A stretch of DNA of 62,912 nt from Ruminococcus flavefaciens (GCA_902766595.1 CACXEJ010000094.1:1-62912); one strand, 5' to 3'. Counted from the stretch's first letter, positions 33,007 to 42,184 are shown. Notes: generated by a model not told the origin, from the sequence alone. Translations and numbers: made by a program.

Positions 33007-34965
33007 ATGAAATCTTACACTAAAAAGATGCTTTCACTTACTTCTTCACTTCTCATCGCAGCACAGCAGTGTTTTGTTGCAATGCCTGCAGGTGCAGTAG
33101 ACGCACCCAGTGAAGCAGAAGACTACGCACAGTCTATCGGACTCGAGCTCAACAGCGATGCAGCTGAGGACGCTCTTTCCGACCTTATCGATCTCAACGA
33201 CTCTGATCTTGCAGTTTCAGTTGATGACAACAACAAGGTAACAAAGATCGACGGACTTCTTTCCGAAGATACTGTAAACGACAGCAACGACGCTAAGGAC
33301 ATCATCACTAAGACATCAGAGCTCCTCGGTATCGACAACGTTAACCGTGAGATCCGTCTCAGCGACGTTACTGAGAGCGAATACAACAGAGTTTATGTAT
33401 TCAAGCAGTACTATCAGGGACTCGAAATGGTCAACTCCTACGTTAAGGTAGTAGTTGACAAGGAGACAGGCGAGGCAGAGTACCTCAACAGCTCAGTTAT
33501 CCCTGACTTCTCTATTGATACAACTCCTTCTATCACAGCTCAGCAGGCTATTGATGCCGTTGCAGCTGCTATCGGTCAGAATAACGCTTCTTCACACACT
33601 CTTGCTGTTTATTCTGAGGACAACAAGAACTTCACACTTGCTTGGGCTATCGGCGGTGCATTCATCGGCGAACAGGTTTACTATGTAGACGCTAATACAG
33701 GCAAGGTACTCAATAACAAGGTAAATGGTGACACTGCTGACAATGGTCACACTGTATACTATAATACCATTCTTCTTGACTGGAATAACAAGATCCTGCC
33801 CGCTTCAGCATATTGCTTTAATATCGACATTGCTACTGAGAGCGGCAAGTATAAGTTCCACGATATGAAGAGAAACCTTTACGTTATCAATAATCCTTCA
33901 TGGTATGCTTGGTGGGAAGGAAGATACCTGCACACAAATGTTGTAAGCAATACTTCTTACACAGTGAAGTCTACTGACAGTTCTTTCTCAAGCCACGATG
34001 ACCAGTACGCAGTAGCTTGTCTCTACAACGTTGAAAGAGTATACGACTTCTTCAAGAATAATTTCAATTTCTCTGGTTACAACGGAAAGAACGGCACAAT
34101 GTACATCGTTCCTACTCTCAAGGAAGCTAATAAGAACGGAAGCAACAAGCACGGCTGGGCTAACGCTTGCTCCGGCGGAAACACTCTCAGCTTCGGTGAG
34201 GGCGACGGTTCTTCCACTACCTCATTTGCAAGTGACCTCGACACTATCGCTCACGAATTTGCTCACAGCTTAACAGGTTCAAAGGTAGGCTGGGGTGCAA
34301 GCTACGGCGAAGCAGGTTCTCTTAATGAAGCATACAGCGACATCTTTGGTGAGTTCTGCGATACAACACGCGAGTGGCAGATCGGTACAGATATGTATCT
34401 GAAAAATACTGGCAAGAATACTTCCAAAAAGAAGACATACTACCTCAGAGATCTGACAAAGGAAGACTTTAATTTATATACCGCTTCTTATTACAATGAT
34501 ATTGAACCCCACGCTGGTTCACGTCTCATCTCACACGTTGCATATCTTATGCACTACTATGGTGTAGCTGACAGCGATGCTATGCGCATCTGGTACACTT
34601 CTCTTGACTACCTTACAAGCACTGCTTCATTTGCAGATTGCAGAGACGCAGTTGTTAAGGCAGCTAACAAGGTTCTCAGCGGCACCAAGCGTGATGCGGG
34701 ACTCACAAAGATAAAGACTGCTTTCAACAGAGTCCGCGTTTGCAAGAATACAGAGGTCATGGGCGACATCGACGGCGACAAGCGCCTCAGTGCAATGGAC
34801 CTTACAATGCTCAAGCAGATCATCAACGGCAGCACAAGCTATAATGCTACACAGAAGGCTCAGGCTGACATCAACTGCGATGGCAAGATCAATGCAGATG
34901 ACGCTCGTCAGCTTCAGGATTACCTCTTAGCAAAGATCACTAAGTTCACAAACAAGGCACTTTAA
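33007..34965 (+). CDS. Extracellular M4 (thermolysin-like) metalloprotease with dockerin
   Basis: A 652-aa secreted zinc protease. A signal peptide (residues 1-31), an FTP/PepSY propeptide (about 40-245) and the M4 catalytic domain (about 250-575) are in the family order. The zinc motif HEFAH lies near residue 415 with the third ligand in NEAYSDIFGE; the catalytic His region appears as SRLISHVAYLM. The last 70 residues are a type I dockerin with loops GDIDGDKRLS and INCDGKINAD. The protein should mature outside the cell and attach to a cohesin. Proteases with dockerins are uncommon among cellulosomal enzymes. CTGGAGG precedes the ATG. Confidence 0.94.
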   Translation: MKSYTKKMLSLTSSLLIAAQQCFVAMPAGAVDAPSEAEDYAQSIGLELNSDAAEDALSDLIDLNDSDLAVSVDDNNKVTKIDGLLSEDTVNDSNDAKDIITKTSELLGIDNVNREIRLSDVTESEYNRVYVFKQYYQGLEMVNSYVKVVVDKETGEAEYLNSSVIPDFSIDTTPSITAQQAIDAVAAAIGQNNASSHTLAVYSEDNKNFTLAWAIGGAFIGEQVYYVDANTGKVLNNKVNGDTADNGHTVYYNTILLDWNNKILPASAYCFNIDIATESGKYKFHDMKRNLYVINNPSWYAWWEGRYLHTNVVSNTSYTVKSTDSSFSSHDDQYAVACLYNVERVYDFFKNNFNFSGYNGKNGTMYIVPTLKEANKNGSNKHGWANACSGGNTLSFGEGDGSSTTSFASDLDTIAHEFAHSLTGSKVGWGASYGEAGSLNEAYSDIFGEFCDTTREWQIGTDMYLKNTGKNTSKKKTYYLRDLTKEDFNLYTASYYNDIEPHAGSRLISHVAYLMHYYGVADSDAMRIWYTSLDYLTSTASFADCRDAVVKAANKVLSGTKRDAGLTKIKTAFNRVRVCKNTEVMGDIDGDKRLSAMDLTMLKQIINGSTSYNATQKAQADINCDGKINADDARQLQDYLLAKITKFTNKAL

Positions 34966-34982
34966 TTGTGTCAAAATATTTT

Positions 34983-35011
34983 AAGGAGAGCCGCAGGGCT
35001 CTCCTTTTTTT
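34983..35011 (+). terminator. Terminator of the M4 protease gene (27-bp sequence also found at 42.19 kb)
   Basis: GGAGAGCC (34985-34992) pairs with GGCTCTCC (34997-35004) over GCAG, followed by seven T residues. Stem, loop and flanks are identical to the terminator at 42185-42216. Confidence 0.92.
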
Positions 35012-35055
35012 ATTATGTGAAGTCCGGCTTTTCAGCTGCCGGTATGAGAATTTTG

Positions 35056-35084
35056 TTGATTTGCAGGCAGTTCTGTGTTATACT
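35056..35084 (+). promoter_or_regulatory. Sigma-A promoter of the AraC-GyrI/MutS-like operon
   Basis: TTGATT (35056-35061), 17 bp, TATACT (35079-35084), about 120 bp before the chosen start. Confidence 0.72.
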
Positions 35085-35204
35085 ATTTATAGAATTAATG
35101 GTGATACGACCATATTTTGCCTGTCCGACAAAGAGAGCAGAAAAAGTCGGGACAGCAGCACCTTAATATGGTATACTCAGATCACAGCGGAAGGAAGTGC
35201 CGTT

Positions 35205-36029
35205 TTGAAAGGCTGGATGGAAGGATTTCAGGCTTCAATAGATTACATTGAGCAGAATTTGCCGGAGGAGCTGAACATAGAGGACATCTCTAAGAAGGCT
35301 GCATTATCGCCGTTCTACTATCAGCGTATATTCGGTGCACTCTGCGGTATGACCGTCGGGGAATACATTCGTGCCCGCCGTATGACTATGGCAGCACAGG
35401 AACTGGCTTGCTCTGACAATAAGGTGATAGATATTGCTTTGAAGTACGGCTACGATTCACCTGACAGCTTTGCAAAAGCGTTTCAGCGTTTCCACGGCAT
35501 CACCCCGGCACAGGCAAGGGAGCCCGGGGCAAATCTGCGATCATTCGCTCCGCTGCATATCAGGATAACATTGGAGGGCGGAAATATGCTGGATTACAAA
35601 ATCGTTGATAAAGCTCCGTTTACGGTCGTGGGCATCAAAAAGAGATTCAGCTCTGAAACGAGCTACAAGGAAGTTCCGGAATTCTGGGACGAGTGGAAGT
35701 CAGATATGAAAGGTCTGAAAGGAATGTTCGGCGTTTGCTCGGATATGGACGGAAAGACCTTTGACTACTGGATAGCTGACCTGTATCTGCCGTGGGAGGA
35801 TATCCCGGAGGGCTGTGAAACATATCAGATACCCGGCGGTCTGTGGGCACTGTTCCCGTGCAGAGGATCTCTGCCTGACAGTATGCAGAAGGTCAATACA
35901 CAGATTTGGTCGGAATGGCTGCCGTCGCTTCAGGGCTACACGCTCGCAGGCAATTATTCGCTTGAATGCTATCTGACGAATTCAGAAGATCCGGTCACAT
36001 ATATATGTATCCCTTTAAATAAAGTGTGA
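35205..36029 (+). CDS. AraC-family regulator with GyrI-like effector domain
   Basis: A 274-aa regulator. Residues 1-110 form an N-terminal AraC double HTH (INIEDISKKAALSPFYYQRIF style; later IALKYGYDSPDSFAKAFQRFHGITPAQAR). Residues 125-274 form a GyrI-like ligand-binding domain (DYKIVDKAPFTVVGIKKRF; CETYQIPGGLWALFPCRG). This architecture usually activates drug-response genes on binding hydrophobic cations. The TTG at 35205 is chosen because GGAAGGAAG lies about 7 nt upstream; an ATG at 35217 is the alternative. It is followed after 9 nt by a MutS-like ATPase, so the two are cotranscribed. Confidence 0.88.
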   Translation: MKGWMEGFQASIDYIEQNLPEELNIEDISKKAALSPFYYQRIFGALCGMTVGEYIRARRMTMAAQELACSDNKVIDIALKYGYDSPDSFAKAFQRFHGITPAQAREPGANLRSFAPLHIRITLEGGNMLDYKIVDKAPFTVVGIKKRFSSETSYKEVPEFWDEWKSDMKGLKGMFGVCSDMDGKTFDYWIADLYLPWEDIPEGCETYQIPGGLWALFPCRGSLPDSMQKVNTQIWSEWLPSLQGYTLAGNYSLECYLTNSEDPVTYICIPLNKV

Positions 36030-36038
36030 GGTGTTAGT

Positions 36039-37781
36039 ATGGATAGAAGCACAGGTTTCAGTCTTATGCAGCCAGCCGGAGCAGACGCAGAATACCGTAT
36101 CTTGCCGGATAATGTGATGCACGATCTCGGACTTGACACATTCTGCGCTGAAATATCAGGTGACAGCAAGGAACGCCGTCTTATCACAAATGTGCTCTCG
36201 AAGCTCTCGCCCGATCCGGCTGTCGCTGTCTACCGGCAGCAGATCTTCGGTGATATATTCAGGCTGCCTGAGCTGAGAAAGACTATGATGGAGCTCTTCG
36301 ACAGGATACAGTTTATGCGTGATTTTTCTACTATGCACAAAACTTCCGATGAAGAGCTGGGATTATGGCATCTGTTTCACCGCCTCGACGAGCTGGACAG
36401 CTACATCAGGACGGTCGAGACTATGAGGGACTGCCTCTCCGACGAGAGGATATGCTCCGAGGGACTTAAATCGCTGAGGGACTATATAGATGAGCTTTAC
36501 GAGGACGCCTGCTTTGCTGAGATGAAAAAGGACATCGCTGAGTTAAAAATAAAGGCGTCTGATGTTAAGAGCGTCACCCTCGGCATCAATGTCAACGAGC
36601 GCTTTGAAGCCGTCAGCATAGGACTGGTCTCCGTCAACAGAAAGCCATTTAAGAAATCCGGTATCGTCAGCAATTTTGCGGACGCTATCGCTTCAAAGGA
36701 CAAGATAAATGATACCTCAGACTGGGACGGCGATATGCACTATCAGCTGATCGACAAGGAAAAAAGTGCAAATGCCGGAGAGTTTCTCGAAAAGCTCGCC
36801 GGGTTTTCTGCTGTGCGCAATACTCCGATGGTTGACGGACATATCCGTTCAACACTCGTGAAAACTCCCGACGGCGACGGTACGGGCAATTCGACTTTCT
36901 ACCTTGAAACGATCATCAACAAAATGCTCGGTTCGCTTGTGAAGAAGCTCCGTGAAACCCTTACCAAATATGCAAATGTAGCGATCGTGAATGTTTCCGG
37001 ACTTGTGCCGGAGTTTATATACTACATAAGATGTGCGGAATTTATCGGCAGTCTTATGGAAAAGGGCTGCGTTTTCTGTGAGGCACAGCCTGTTGCTGAG
37101 GGCGGAGCTTCAATGGAGGCAAAGGGCTTCTATAATATGAAGCTTGCAATGACTATGGAGGACGTCAGTGACATCGTGCCGAATGACCTTTCATTCGATC
37201 AGAAGAGGACAGTCTATATCCTGACCGGCGCAAACCGCGGCGGAAAGACTACGATAACTCAGGCAGCCGGTCAGCTTTTCGTTCTGGCACAGGGAGGTCT
37301 TTTCGTTCCGGCAGAGAGCTTCCGCTATGTTCCCTGCGACTGTATCTACACCCATTTCCCTGCTGATGAGGATAAGACACTGGATCTGGGCAGACTGGGC
37401 GAGGAGTGCGTTCGCTTCAAGGATATATTCTCTAAGTCAACAGGCAGAAGTATAGTGCTGCTTAACGAGACATTCTCCACCACCTCTTTTGAGGAGGGCT
37501 ACTACATAGCAAGAGACTCCGTGAAAGCGCTTCTGGCAAAGGGCGTGAGAACGATCTACAATACCCATATGCACAAGCTGGGAGAGGACGCTGATGAGCT
37601 TACCCGTGAAAGCAGCAGTGCAGGAGCTGCCTCGCTTGTTATGCGGACAGAGGAGGGCAAGCGTTCCTTTAAGGTGGCACTGGCTCAGCCGGAGGGTTCC
37701 TCCTATGCGAGGGACATTGCCGAGAAGTACGGTGTGACCTATGATATGCTCGTCAGCGGAAACGCGCAAGTGATGAATTGA
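36039..37781 (+). CDS. MutS-family ATPase lacking mismatch-recognition domains
   Basis: A 580-aa protein with a MutS-type helical clamp/lever region and a C-terminal MutS ATPase domain. The Walker A is YILTGANRGGKTT near residue 400; the Walker B region reads SIVLLNETFSTTSFEEG (Asn-Glu where canonical MutS has Asp-Glu), and the HMHKL segment follows. There is no N-terminal mismatch-binding domain and no Smr nuclease, unlike MutS1 or MutS2. Such short MutS-related proteins are widespread in Clostridia but uncharacterised. GTGAGG lies upstream of the ATG, 9 nt after an AraC-GyrI gene, hinting at drug-inducible control. Confidence 0.85.
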   Translation: MDRSTGFSLMQPAGADAEYRILPDNVMHDLGLDTFCAEISGDSKERRLITNVLSKLSPDPAVAVYRQQIFGDIFRLPELRKTMMELFDRIQFMRDFSTMHKTSDEELGLWHLFHRLDELDSYIRTVETMRDCLSDERICSEGLKSLRDYIDELYEDACFAEMKKDIAELKIKASDVKSVTLGINVNERFEAVSIGLVSVNRKPFKKSGIVSNFADAIASKDKINDTSDWDGDMHYQLIDKEKSANAGEFLEKLAGFSAVRNTPMVDGHIRSTLVKTPDGDGTGNSTFYLETIINKMLGSLVKKLRETLTKYANVAIVNVSGLVPEFIYYIRCAEFIGSLMEKGCVFCEAQPVAEGGASMEAKGFYNMKLAMTMEDVSDIVPNDLSFDQKRTVYILTGANRGGKTTITQAAGQLFVLAQGGLFVPAESFRYVPCDCIYTHFPADEDKTLDLGRLGEECVRFKDIFSKSTGRSIVLLNETFSTTSFEEGYYIARDSVKALLAKGVRTIYNTHMHKLGEDADELTRESSSAGAASLVMRTEEGKRSFKVALAQPEGSSYARDIAEKYGVTYDMLVSGNAQVMN

Positions 37782-37787
37782 AAACAG

Positions 37788-37820
37788 GTAAGTTGCATTT
37801 TTTCGGCGGTAAGCTGCATT
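37788..37820 (+). promoter_or_regulatory. Putative LytTR-binding direct repeats, locus A
   Basis: GTAAGTTGCATT (37788-37799) and GTAAGCTGCATT (37809-37820), 21 bp apart start to start. The second overlaps the -35 box of the promoter at 37819-37847. The repeats are the reverse complement of those at 39.7 and 60.3 kb relative to transcription, so a different, possibly repressive, arrangement is implied. Confidence 0.75.
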
Positions 37821-37847
37821 GACTCTTTGCACAGTCTGTGTTATCAT
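37819..37847 (+). promoter_or_regulatory. Promoter of the MBL-LytTR-DUF3021 operon
   Basis: TTGACT (37819-37824), 17 bp, TATCAT (37842-37847), about 75 bp before the first start codon. Confidence 0.72.
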
Positions 37848-37921
37848 ATAGTATGAGATGTAAAACATACCCATAATTGTATCATAGAGAATTCAGGATA
37901 CTGCGAAGGAGCAGATCGAAT

Positions 37922-38689
37922 ATGCATAAGAACAAAATAGAGATAACATGGTACGGAACTGCTTCGGTGCGTATCGCCGCCGGTGATACGAATATCCTGA
38001 TAGATCCGTTTTTTCCGTTTCCGGACAGCAGTATCAGGATCGGGAAAAATGCTTTCGGCAATTGCAGACATATCCTGCTGTCTCACGGACATTTCGATCA
38101 TATCAGCAGTGTCAGTGAGATAGCCGGTCCCGAAACAGCAGTTTACTGCACACGCACGCCTTACAGGACTCTTAGCAGAAAAGGTGTAAGTAAGGACATA
38201 CTTCATCTTATAGACGCAGGTGAGTCATTTACAGTGGGCGATCTCAGGATAACGGCTTATAAGGGAAATCATATCAGACTGAATATCCTGAAAGAACTGT
38301 TCAGCGGAAGAGTGCTGCGGAACAGGAAGGGCATATTCCGCAAACTGCAAAAAATCGCAGCCTGCCGTGAAAAGAAGGAGTCGCTGTGCTATCTCGTGGA
38401 GGCTTTCGGAAAGCGTATCCTTATTCTCGGCAGCCTTGCACTTGCTGAGAATGTTGATTATCCGACTGGTGTGGATCTGGCACTGTTTCCGTATCAGGGC
38501 TCGGATAAGCTGTATGAGATAGCTGTCGGCATATATGGCAAGCTGAAACCCAAAGCTGTTATGCTGACGCATTTTGATGACACCTTCCCGCCGTTCAGTT
38601 CTGAAGTGGATACCTCGGAATTCGAGCGTTATCTTCAGCAATATGCAGCCGTTTACAAGCTAAGGCACGGCGGCTCATTTGAATTATGA
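37922..38689 (+). CDS. MBL-fold metallo-hydrolase (UlaG-like)
   Basis: A 255-aa cytoplasmic metallo-beta-lactamase-fold hydrolase. The metal motif LLSHGHFDHI (HxHxDH) and the opening ITWYGTASVRI with NILIDPF are typical of the UlaG/YtnP-like beta-lactamase superfamily. Later metal ligands are in YKGNHIRLN and MLTHFDD. The substrate is unknown. The start at 37922 has GAAGGAG about 10 nt upstream. It is the first gene of an operon with a LytTR regulator and its DUF3021 partner, so it is probably a target or effector of that system. Confidence 0.86.
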   Translation: MHKNKIEITWYGTASVRIAAGDTNILIDPFFPFPDSSIRIGKNAFGNCRHILLSHGHFDHISSVSEIAGPETAVYCTRTPYRTLSRKGVSKDILHLIDAGESFTVGDLRITAYKGNHIRLNILKELFSGRVLRNRKGIFRKLQKIAACREKKESLCYLVEAFGKRILILGSLALAENVDYPTGVDLALFPYQGSDKLYEIAVGIYGKLKPKAVMLTHFDDTFPPFSSEVDTSEFERYLQQYAAVYKLRHGGSFEL

Positions 38690-38742
38690 CATTACAGATC
38701 AGCTACATAGTATAAACCAATCCATCACATCGGAGAATAACA

Positions 38743-39192
38743 ATGAGAATTATTATTGAAACACCTCAGCCAAACGACGAAGATGTTGTGATCGTTCGCT
38801 GTGCTTCACCGGATCAGCGCCTGATCTCTATGCTGCTTTCGTTCCAGACAGCAAAGACCGAGCTGACAGGTTATTGTGAGAACAAAATAGTCCGTCTGAA
38901 TTATCAGGACGTTTTTTATTTTGAGGCAAATGAGAACCGTGTTTTTGCATATTATCATTCAGATGTCTATGAGGTCAAATATAAGCTCTATGAGCTTGAG
39001 GAGCTTTTAGCGCCGCTTGATTTTATACGCTGTTCAAAATCAATGATCGTGAATATGGAAAAGATCGAATGTATTTCACCGCTTTTCAGCGGCAAGCTCG
39101 AAGCTCATCTGAAAAACGGAGAGAAAGTAATCATATCAAGACAGTATGTGCATAATCTCAAAGCAAAGCTCGGAATTCAGGAGGTAAACTGA
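38743..39192 (+). CDS. LytTR-domain transcriptional regulator
   Basis: A 149-aa DNA-binding protein without a receiver domain. A short N-terminal region (1-45) is followed by a LytTR domain: KIVRLNYQDVFYFEANENRVFAY, then FIRCSKSMIVNMEKIECISP and KVIISRQYVHNLKAKL. In LytTR regulatory systems of Firmicutes such a protein is held in check by a membrane partner encoded next to it. Here the DUF3021 gene overlaps its stop by 1 nt (TGATG). It is the likely reader of the 21-bp-spaced repeats at 37.8, 39.7 and 60.3 kb. Confidence 0.93.
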   Translation: MRIIIETPQPNDEDVVIVRCASPDQRLISMLLSFQTAKTELTGYCENKIVRLNYQDVFYFEANENRVFAYYHSDVYEVKYKLYELEELLAPLDFIRCSKSMIVNMEKIECISPLFSGKLEAHLKNGEKVIISRQYVHNLKAKLGIQEVN

Positions 39193-39641
39193 TGATCAAG
39201 GAATTCTTTATCTCATTATTACACTATTTTGTAGACATTACTACTGCTGTTCTCATTGCAGCAGCATTCTACCTGACAATTTCAGGTCAGACACCGCATA
39301 AAACTCTGCTGTGGGAAATACTCTTAAGCGGATTTATAACCGCTCTTCCTACGGCTGTACTTCTTTGCTTCGACTCAAAGAGCGTCAAGAAATCGGTCGT
39401 TTTATGGATAATGCACTTTCTGGCGATCTTCCTCATAACACTGCTTCTGCTAAAAATGTTTGGCTGGTGCAGTATAACTCCGCTGTCTGTGCTGCTGACT
39501 TTTGCAGCGGTTGTGTTCATTTACTTCTTTACCTGCTTTGTACATTATCTGGTAGACAGGAAACACGCCACTGTTATGAATCAGCAGCTCAAAAAACGCT
39601 ACATCAGCGATGCGATCAAAGATAAGAATACTGCTGAATAA
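39192..39641 (+). CDS. DUF3021 membrane protein (LytTR inhibitor partner)
   Basis: A 149-aa protein with four hydrophobic helices (about residues 10-32, 40-62, 73-93, 100-120) and a basic C-terminal tail. The order and spacing match DUF3021 proteins encoded after LytTR genes. By analogy with the streptococcal HdrM and BrsM membrane proteins, it probably binds and inhibits the LytTR regulator at the membrane until a signal arrives. Start and stop overlap with the regulator indicates translational coupling. Confidence 0.88.
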   Translation: MIKEFFISLLHYFVDITTAVLIAAAFYLTISGQTPHKTLLWEILLSGFITALPTAVLLCFDSKSVKKSVVLWIMHFLAIFLITLLLLKMFGWCSITPLSVLLTFAAVVFIYFFTCFVHYLVDRKHATVMNQQLKKRYISDAIKDKNTAE

Positions 39642-39706
39642 ATAAGGATCCTTACGGGCTATACTATCACTTCCGTCTGTAAATAATGAAGCATAACCTA
39701 TCAATC

Positions 39707-39739
39707 AATGCAACTTACCCCCCTGAAAATGCAACTTAC
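39707..39739 (+). promoter_or_regulatory. Putative LytTR-binding direct repeats, locus B
   Basis: Two identical copies of AATGCAACTTAC at 39707-39718 and 39728-39739, exactly 21 bp apart, ending 10 bp before the -35 box. Two helical turns of spacing put both on the same DNA face, as expected for an activating LytTR dimer. Confidence 0.82.
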
Positions 39740-39749
39740 TTAAATTCTG

Positions 39750-39779
39750 TTGACAACCCCTCCGGCTGCGTTGTATAAT
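39750..39779 (+). promoter_or_regulatory. Promoter of the 768-aa dockerin gene
   Basis: TTGACA (39750-39755), 18 bp, TATAAT (39774-39779). Confidence 0.85.
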
Positions 39780-39856
39780 TATGGCAATAAAATAACGTAA
39801 AAATGCCCGTACAGGCATTGCCCAAAAGCACTTTATTACAGAACGGAGGAATTGAT

Positions 39857-42163
39857 ATGAAAACCAAACTATTATCTATGCTGACAGCTTCGATCATGCT
39901 GACAGCTGCTGTGCCGATGCAGCCCATACAAGCTGCTGATAAAGCAGCAAGTAACGGTATTTTCGGAACACTGCCCGAATGGGTGCCGCAGAGCTTTCCC
40001 GATGCAATGGAATTCTACAATTCACACGGAAAATCCTATGTCAGTGACAACATCATCTGCCTTGTAAGACCTATGCTGCAATATAAAGAGGACGATTATG
40101 AGTTTTCTATCTCAGGCAGTATGACTATGATAAATACGCCTGCCGGCGGCGATCCTAAGATATACGAGCTTGAGACACCGAAAAAGCCTGATCCTGACGA
40201 TCCGGCAGCAGTAATGGCATATGAAGATATATGCTGGAAAATAGGAATCGATCCCGATAATTACAGCTTCTTTGAGTCATATTCAGGCTGCAAAACGCAG
40301 TATGCGTTCGAGGTCGAGCTCTTCCGTGTGCTAAAGGGACATGACCTTACAGTAACATGGCACGAGAAGGACGGCGACGGCTACAAGACGACCGAGACCT
40401 TTACCTTTGAAAACAAGTGGGGCACTACTGTTGAGACCGATATTTACAGCTGGCTCCCCGATTGCAGATCAGAATTCAATGCGCGGCAGCAGGAAGATGC
40501 AATGGCAAACGACAACTATCTCGCTTTCCTGCTTCAGAGCAACGCCGGCACTCCTTACGAATGGACTGAGACCGTTACCGGCGATAAGTGTCTGGAGCTT
40601 GCAGAAGTCCGTGACTGCAGCCCGTTTGAGCTTATGCCCCGTGACGGCGGCATTGTCAATAAGATACATTTATACAAGGCTGTCAAGGACGGCAATACCA
40701 CTGTTTCATACGATCTTATGCCGCTTGATCCCGACGGCAAGTCATTAAAGAACAAAACTGCTAAATGCGCCGTTTTCGATGACGCACAGGCAATTCTGCT
40801 GCCCGGTCAGATGCGCGTGACTCTCGCAGACTACGACTCAGGCAAGCCTCTCTCCTACGGCGGAGATACAATACCGGGTATATCAACAAATATCACATTC
40901 TATGAACCGGAAGGTCCGATGTCTACCGGACCTATCCTCCCACTGGAAACAAATCCCTCGGTACACGACAACATCACCTTCTTCGGTGCGGACTCTTTTT
41001 CGTTTTATCTGGACAAAAATGCTCTGCCAGCCGGTTACTCATTCCCTGATGATGCAGCGCAAATGGGATATTTCAACGGAACGCTGCTTCCGAAAGACGG
41101 CATTACGCTCCGCCGGTTCGACAACGGCTCTGCTGATGTTGTTTTCAAGCTGAAATACACACCAAGCGGTGACGCTAACAGCGACGGCGAGTTCAATGTT
41201 GCTGATATGGTGCATTTACAGAAATGGCTGCTGGGTTCGCACAACCTCAGGATCGCTGACCGCGAAAAAGCTGACTTCTGCCACGACGGCAAGCTCAATG
41301 TATTCGACCTCATTATGATGAAACGTGCGCTCATCAACAAAAATCACGGAGTAGTCCTGCCGAATATAGCCGTATATCCAACAACAAAGGACTGGTTCTA
41401 CATTTCAGGCGAAGACTTCAATATGTACAGCGGTCCCGGAACTGAATACAGTGTGATAGATACTATCCCCGATAACAGGGACTGGCTCTATGAATACGGT
41501 TATATGAAGGATAATGATGACTGGATATATACAGAATATGAAGGAAAACACGGCTGGGTAAGGGTGAACCTCGATGACGGCAGCAAGAATATTACTTTTT
41601 CGAGCTTCGTTTATGACAAACCTGTCATCTACCTCTATCCCGAAACGGAGACCGACGTTCACGTTGAGCTCGACCTGAAAGATGCTGACCTTGCCACAAC
41701 ATACCCGAAGTACAACAACGGCTGGGACGTAACAGCTTCCCCGGACGGCACTCTTCTCAACAAGGCTGACGGAACTCACCACAAATACCTCTTCTGGGAC
41801 GCTGTAAACTGCAATACAAAATACGATCTATCCAAGGGCTTCTGCGTTGCAGGCAGCGATACTGAGAGCTTCCTTAAAGAAAAGCTCACCTATATGGGAC
41901 TGACCGAACAGGAAATGAACGAGTTCATAGTATACTGGCTGCCGAGAATGGAGCATAATAAGTACAATCTTATTTCGTTCCAAGGCGATGCCTATACAAA
42001 TTCAGCAGAGCTGAACATCACTCCCGAGCCGGACAGCCTGCTCCGCGTATTTATGACCTATGCACCGCTCAATAAAGCCGTTGATATCGAGCCGCAGCAG
42101 CTCGTGACCTTTGAAAGAAAAGGCTTTACGGTCGTTGAATGGGGCGGCAGTGAGATAAGCTGA
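39857..42163 (+). CDS. Large secreted protein with internal dockerin, SH3-like and KPVIYLYP domains
   Basis: A 768-aa exported protein. Signal peptide residues 1-30; an N-terminal region of about 400 residues with no family I recognise; an internal type I dockerin (about 437-494, loops GDANSDGEFN and CHDGKLNVFD); an SH3-like segment (about 508-571, with MYSGPGTEYSVIDTI and HGWVRV); and a C-terminal domain starting KPVIYLYPETETDVHVEL near residue 587 and continuing to TVVEWGG. The last type is widespread in bacterial surface proteins but uncharacterised. Dockerins are usually terminal, so this position is odd. CGGAGG precedes ATG 39857. The promoter carries LytTR-type repeats. Confidence 0.87.
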   Translation: MKTKLLSMLTASIMLTAAVPMQPIQAADKAASNGIFGTLPEWVPQSFPDAMEFYNSHGKSYVSDNIICLVRPMLQYKEDDYEFSISGSMTMINTPAGGDPKIYELETPKKPDPDDPAAVMAYEDICWKIGIDPDNYSFFESYSGCKTQYAFEVELFRVLKGHDLTVTWHEKDGDGYKTTETFTFENKWGTTVETDIYSWLPDCRSEFNARQQEDAMANDNYLAFLLQSNAGTPYEWTETVTGDKCLELAEVRDCSPFELMPRDGGIVNKIHLYKAVKDGNTTVSYDLMPLDPDGKSLKNKTAKCAVFDDAQAILLPGQMRVTLADYDSGKPLSYGGDTIPGISTNITFYEPEGPMSTGPILPLETNPSVHDNITFFGADSFSFYLDKNALPAGYSFPDDAAQMGYFNGTLLPKDGITLRRFDNGSADVVFKLKYTPSGDANSDGEFNVADMVHLQKWLLGSHNLRIADREKADFCHDGKLNVFDLIMMKRALINKNHGVVLPNIAVYPTTKDWFYISGEDFNMYSGPGTEYSVIDTIPDNRDWLYEYGYMKDNDDWIYTEYEGKHGWVRVNLDDGSKNITFSSFVYDKPVIYLYPETETDVHVELDLKDADLATTYPKYNNGWDVTASPDGTLLNKADGTHHKYLFWDAVNCNTKYDLSKGFCVAGSDTESFLKEKLTYMGLTEQEMNEFIVYWLPRMEHNKYNLISFQGDAYTNSAELNITPEPDSLLRVFMTYAPLNKAVDIEPQQLVTFERKGFTVVEWGGSEIS

Positions 42164-42184
42164 TATATCGGCAAATACTGTATA

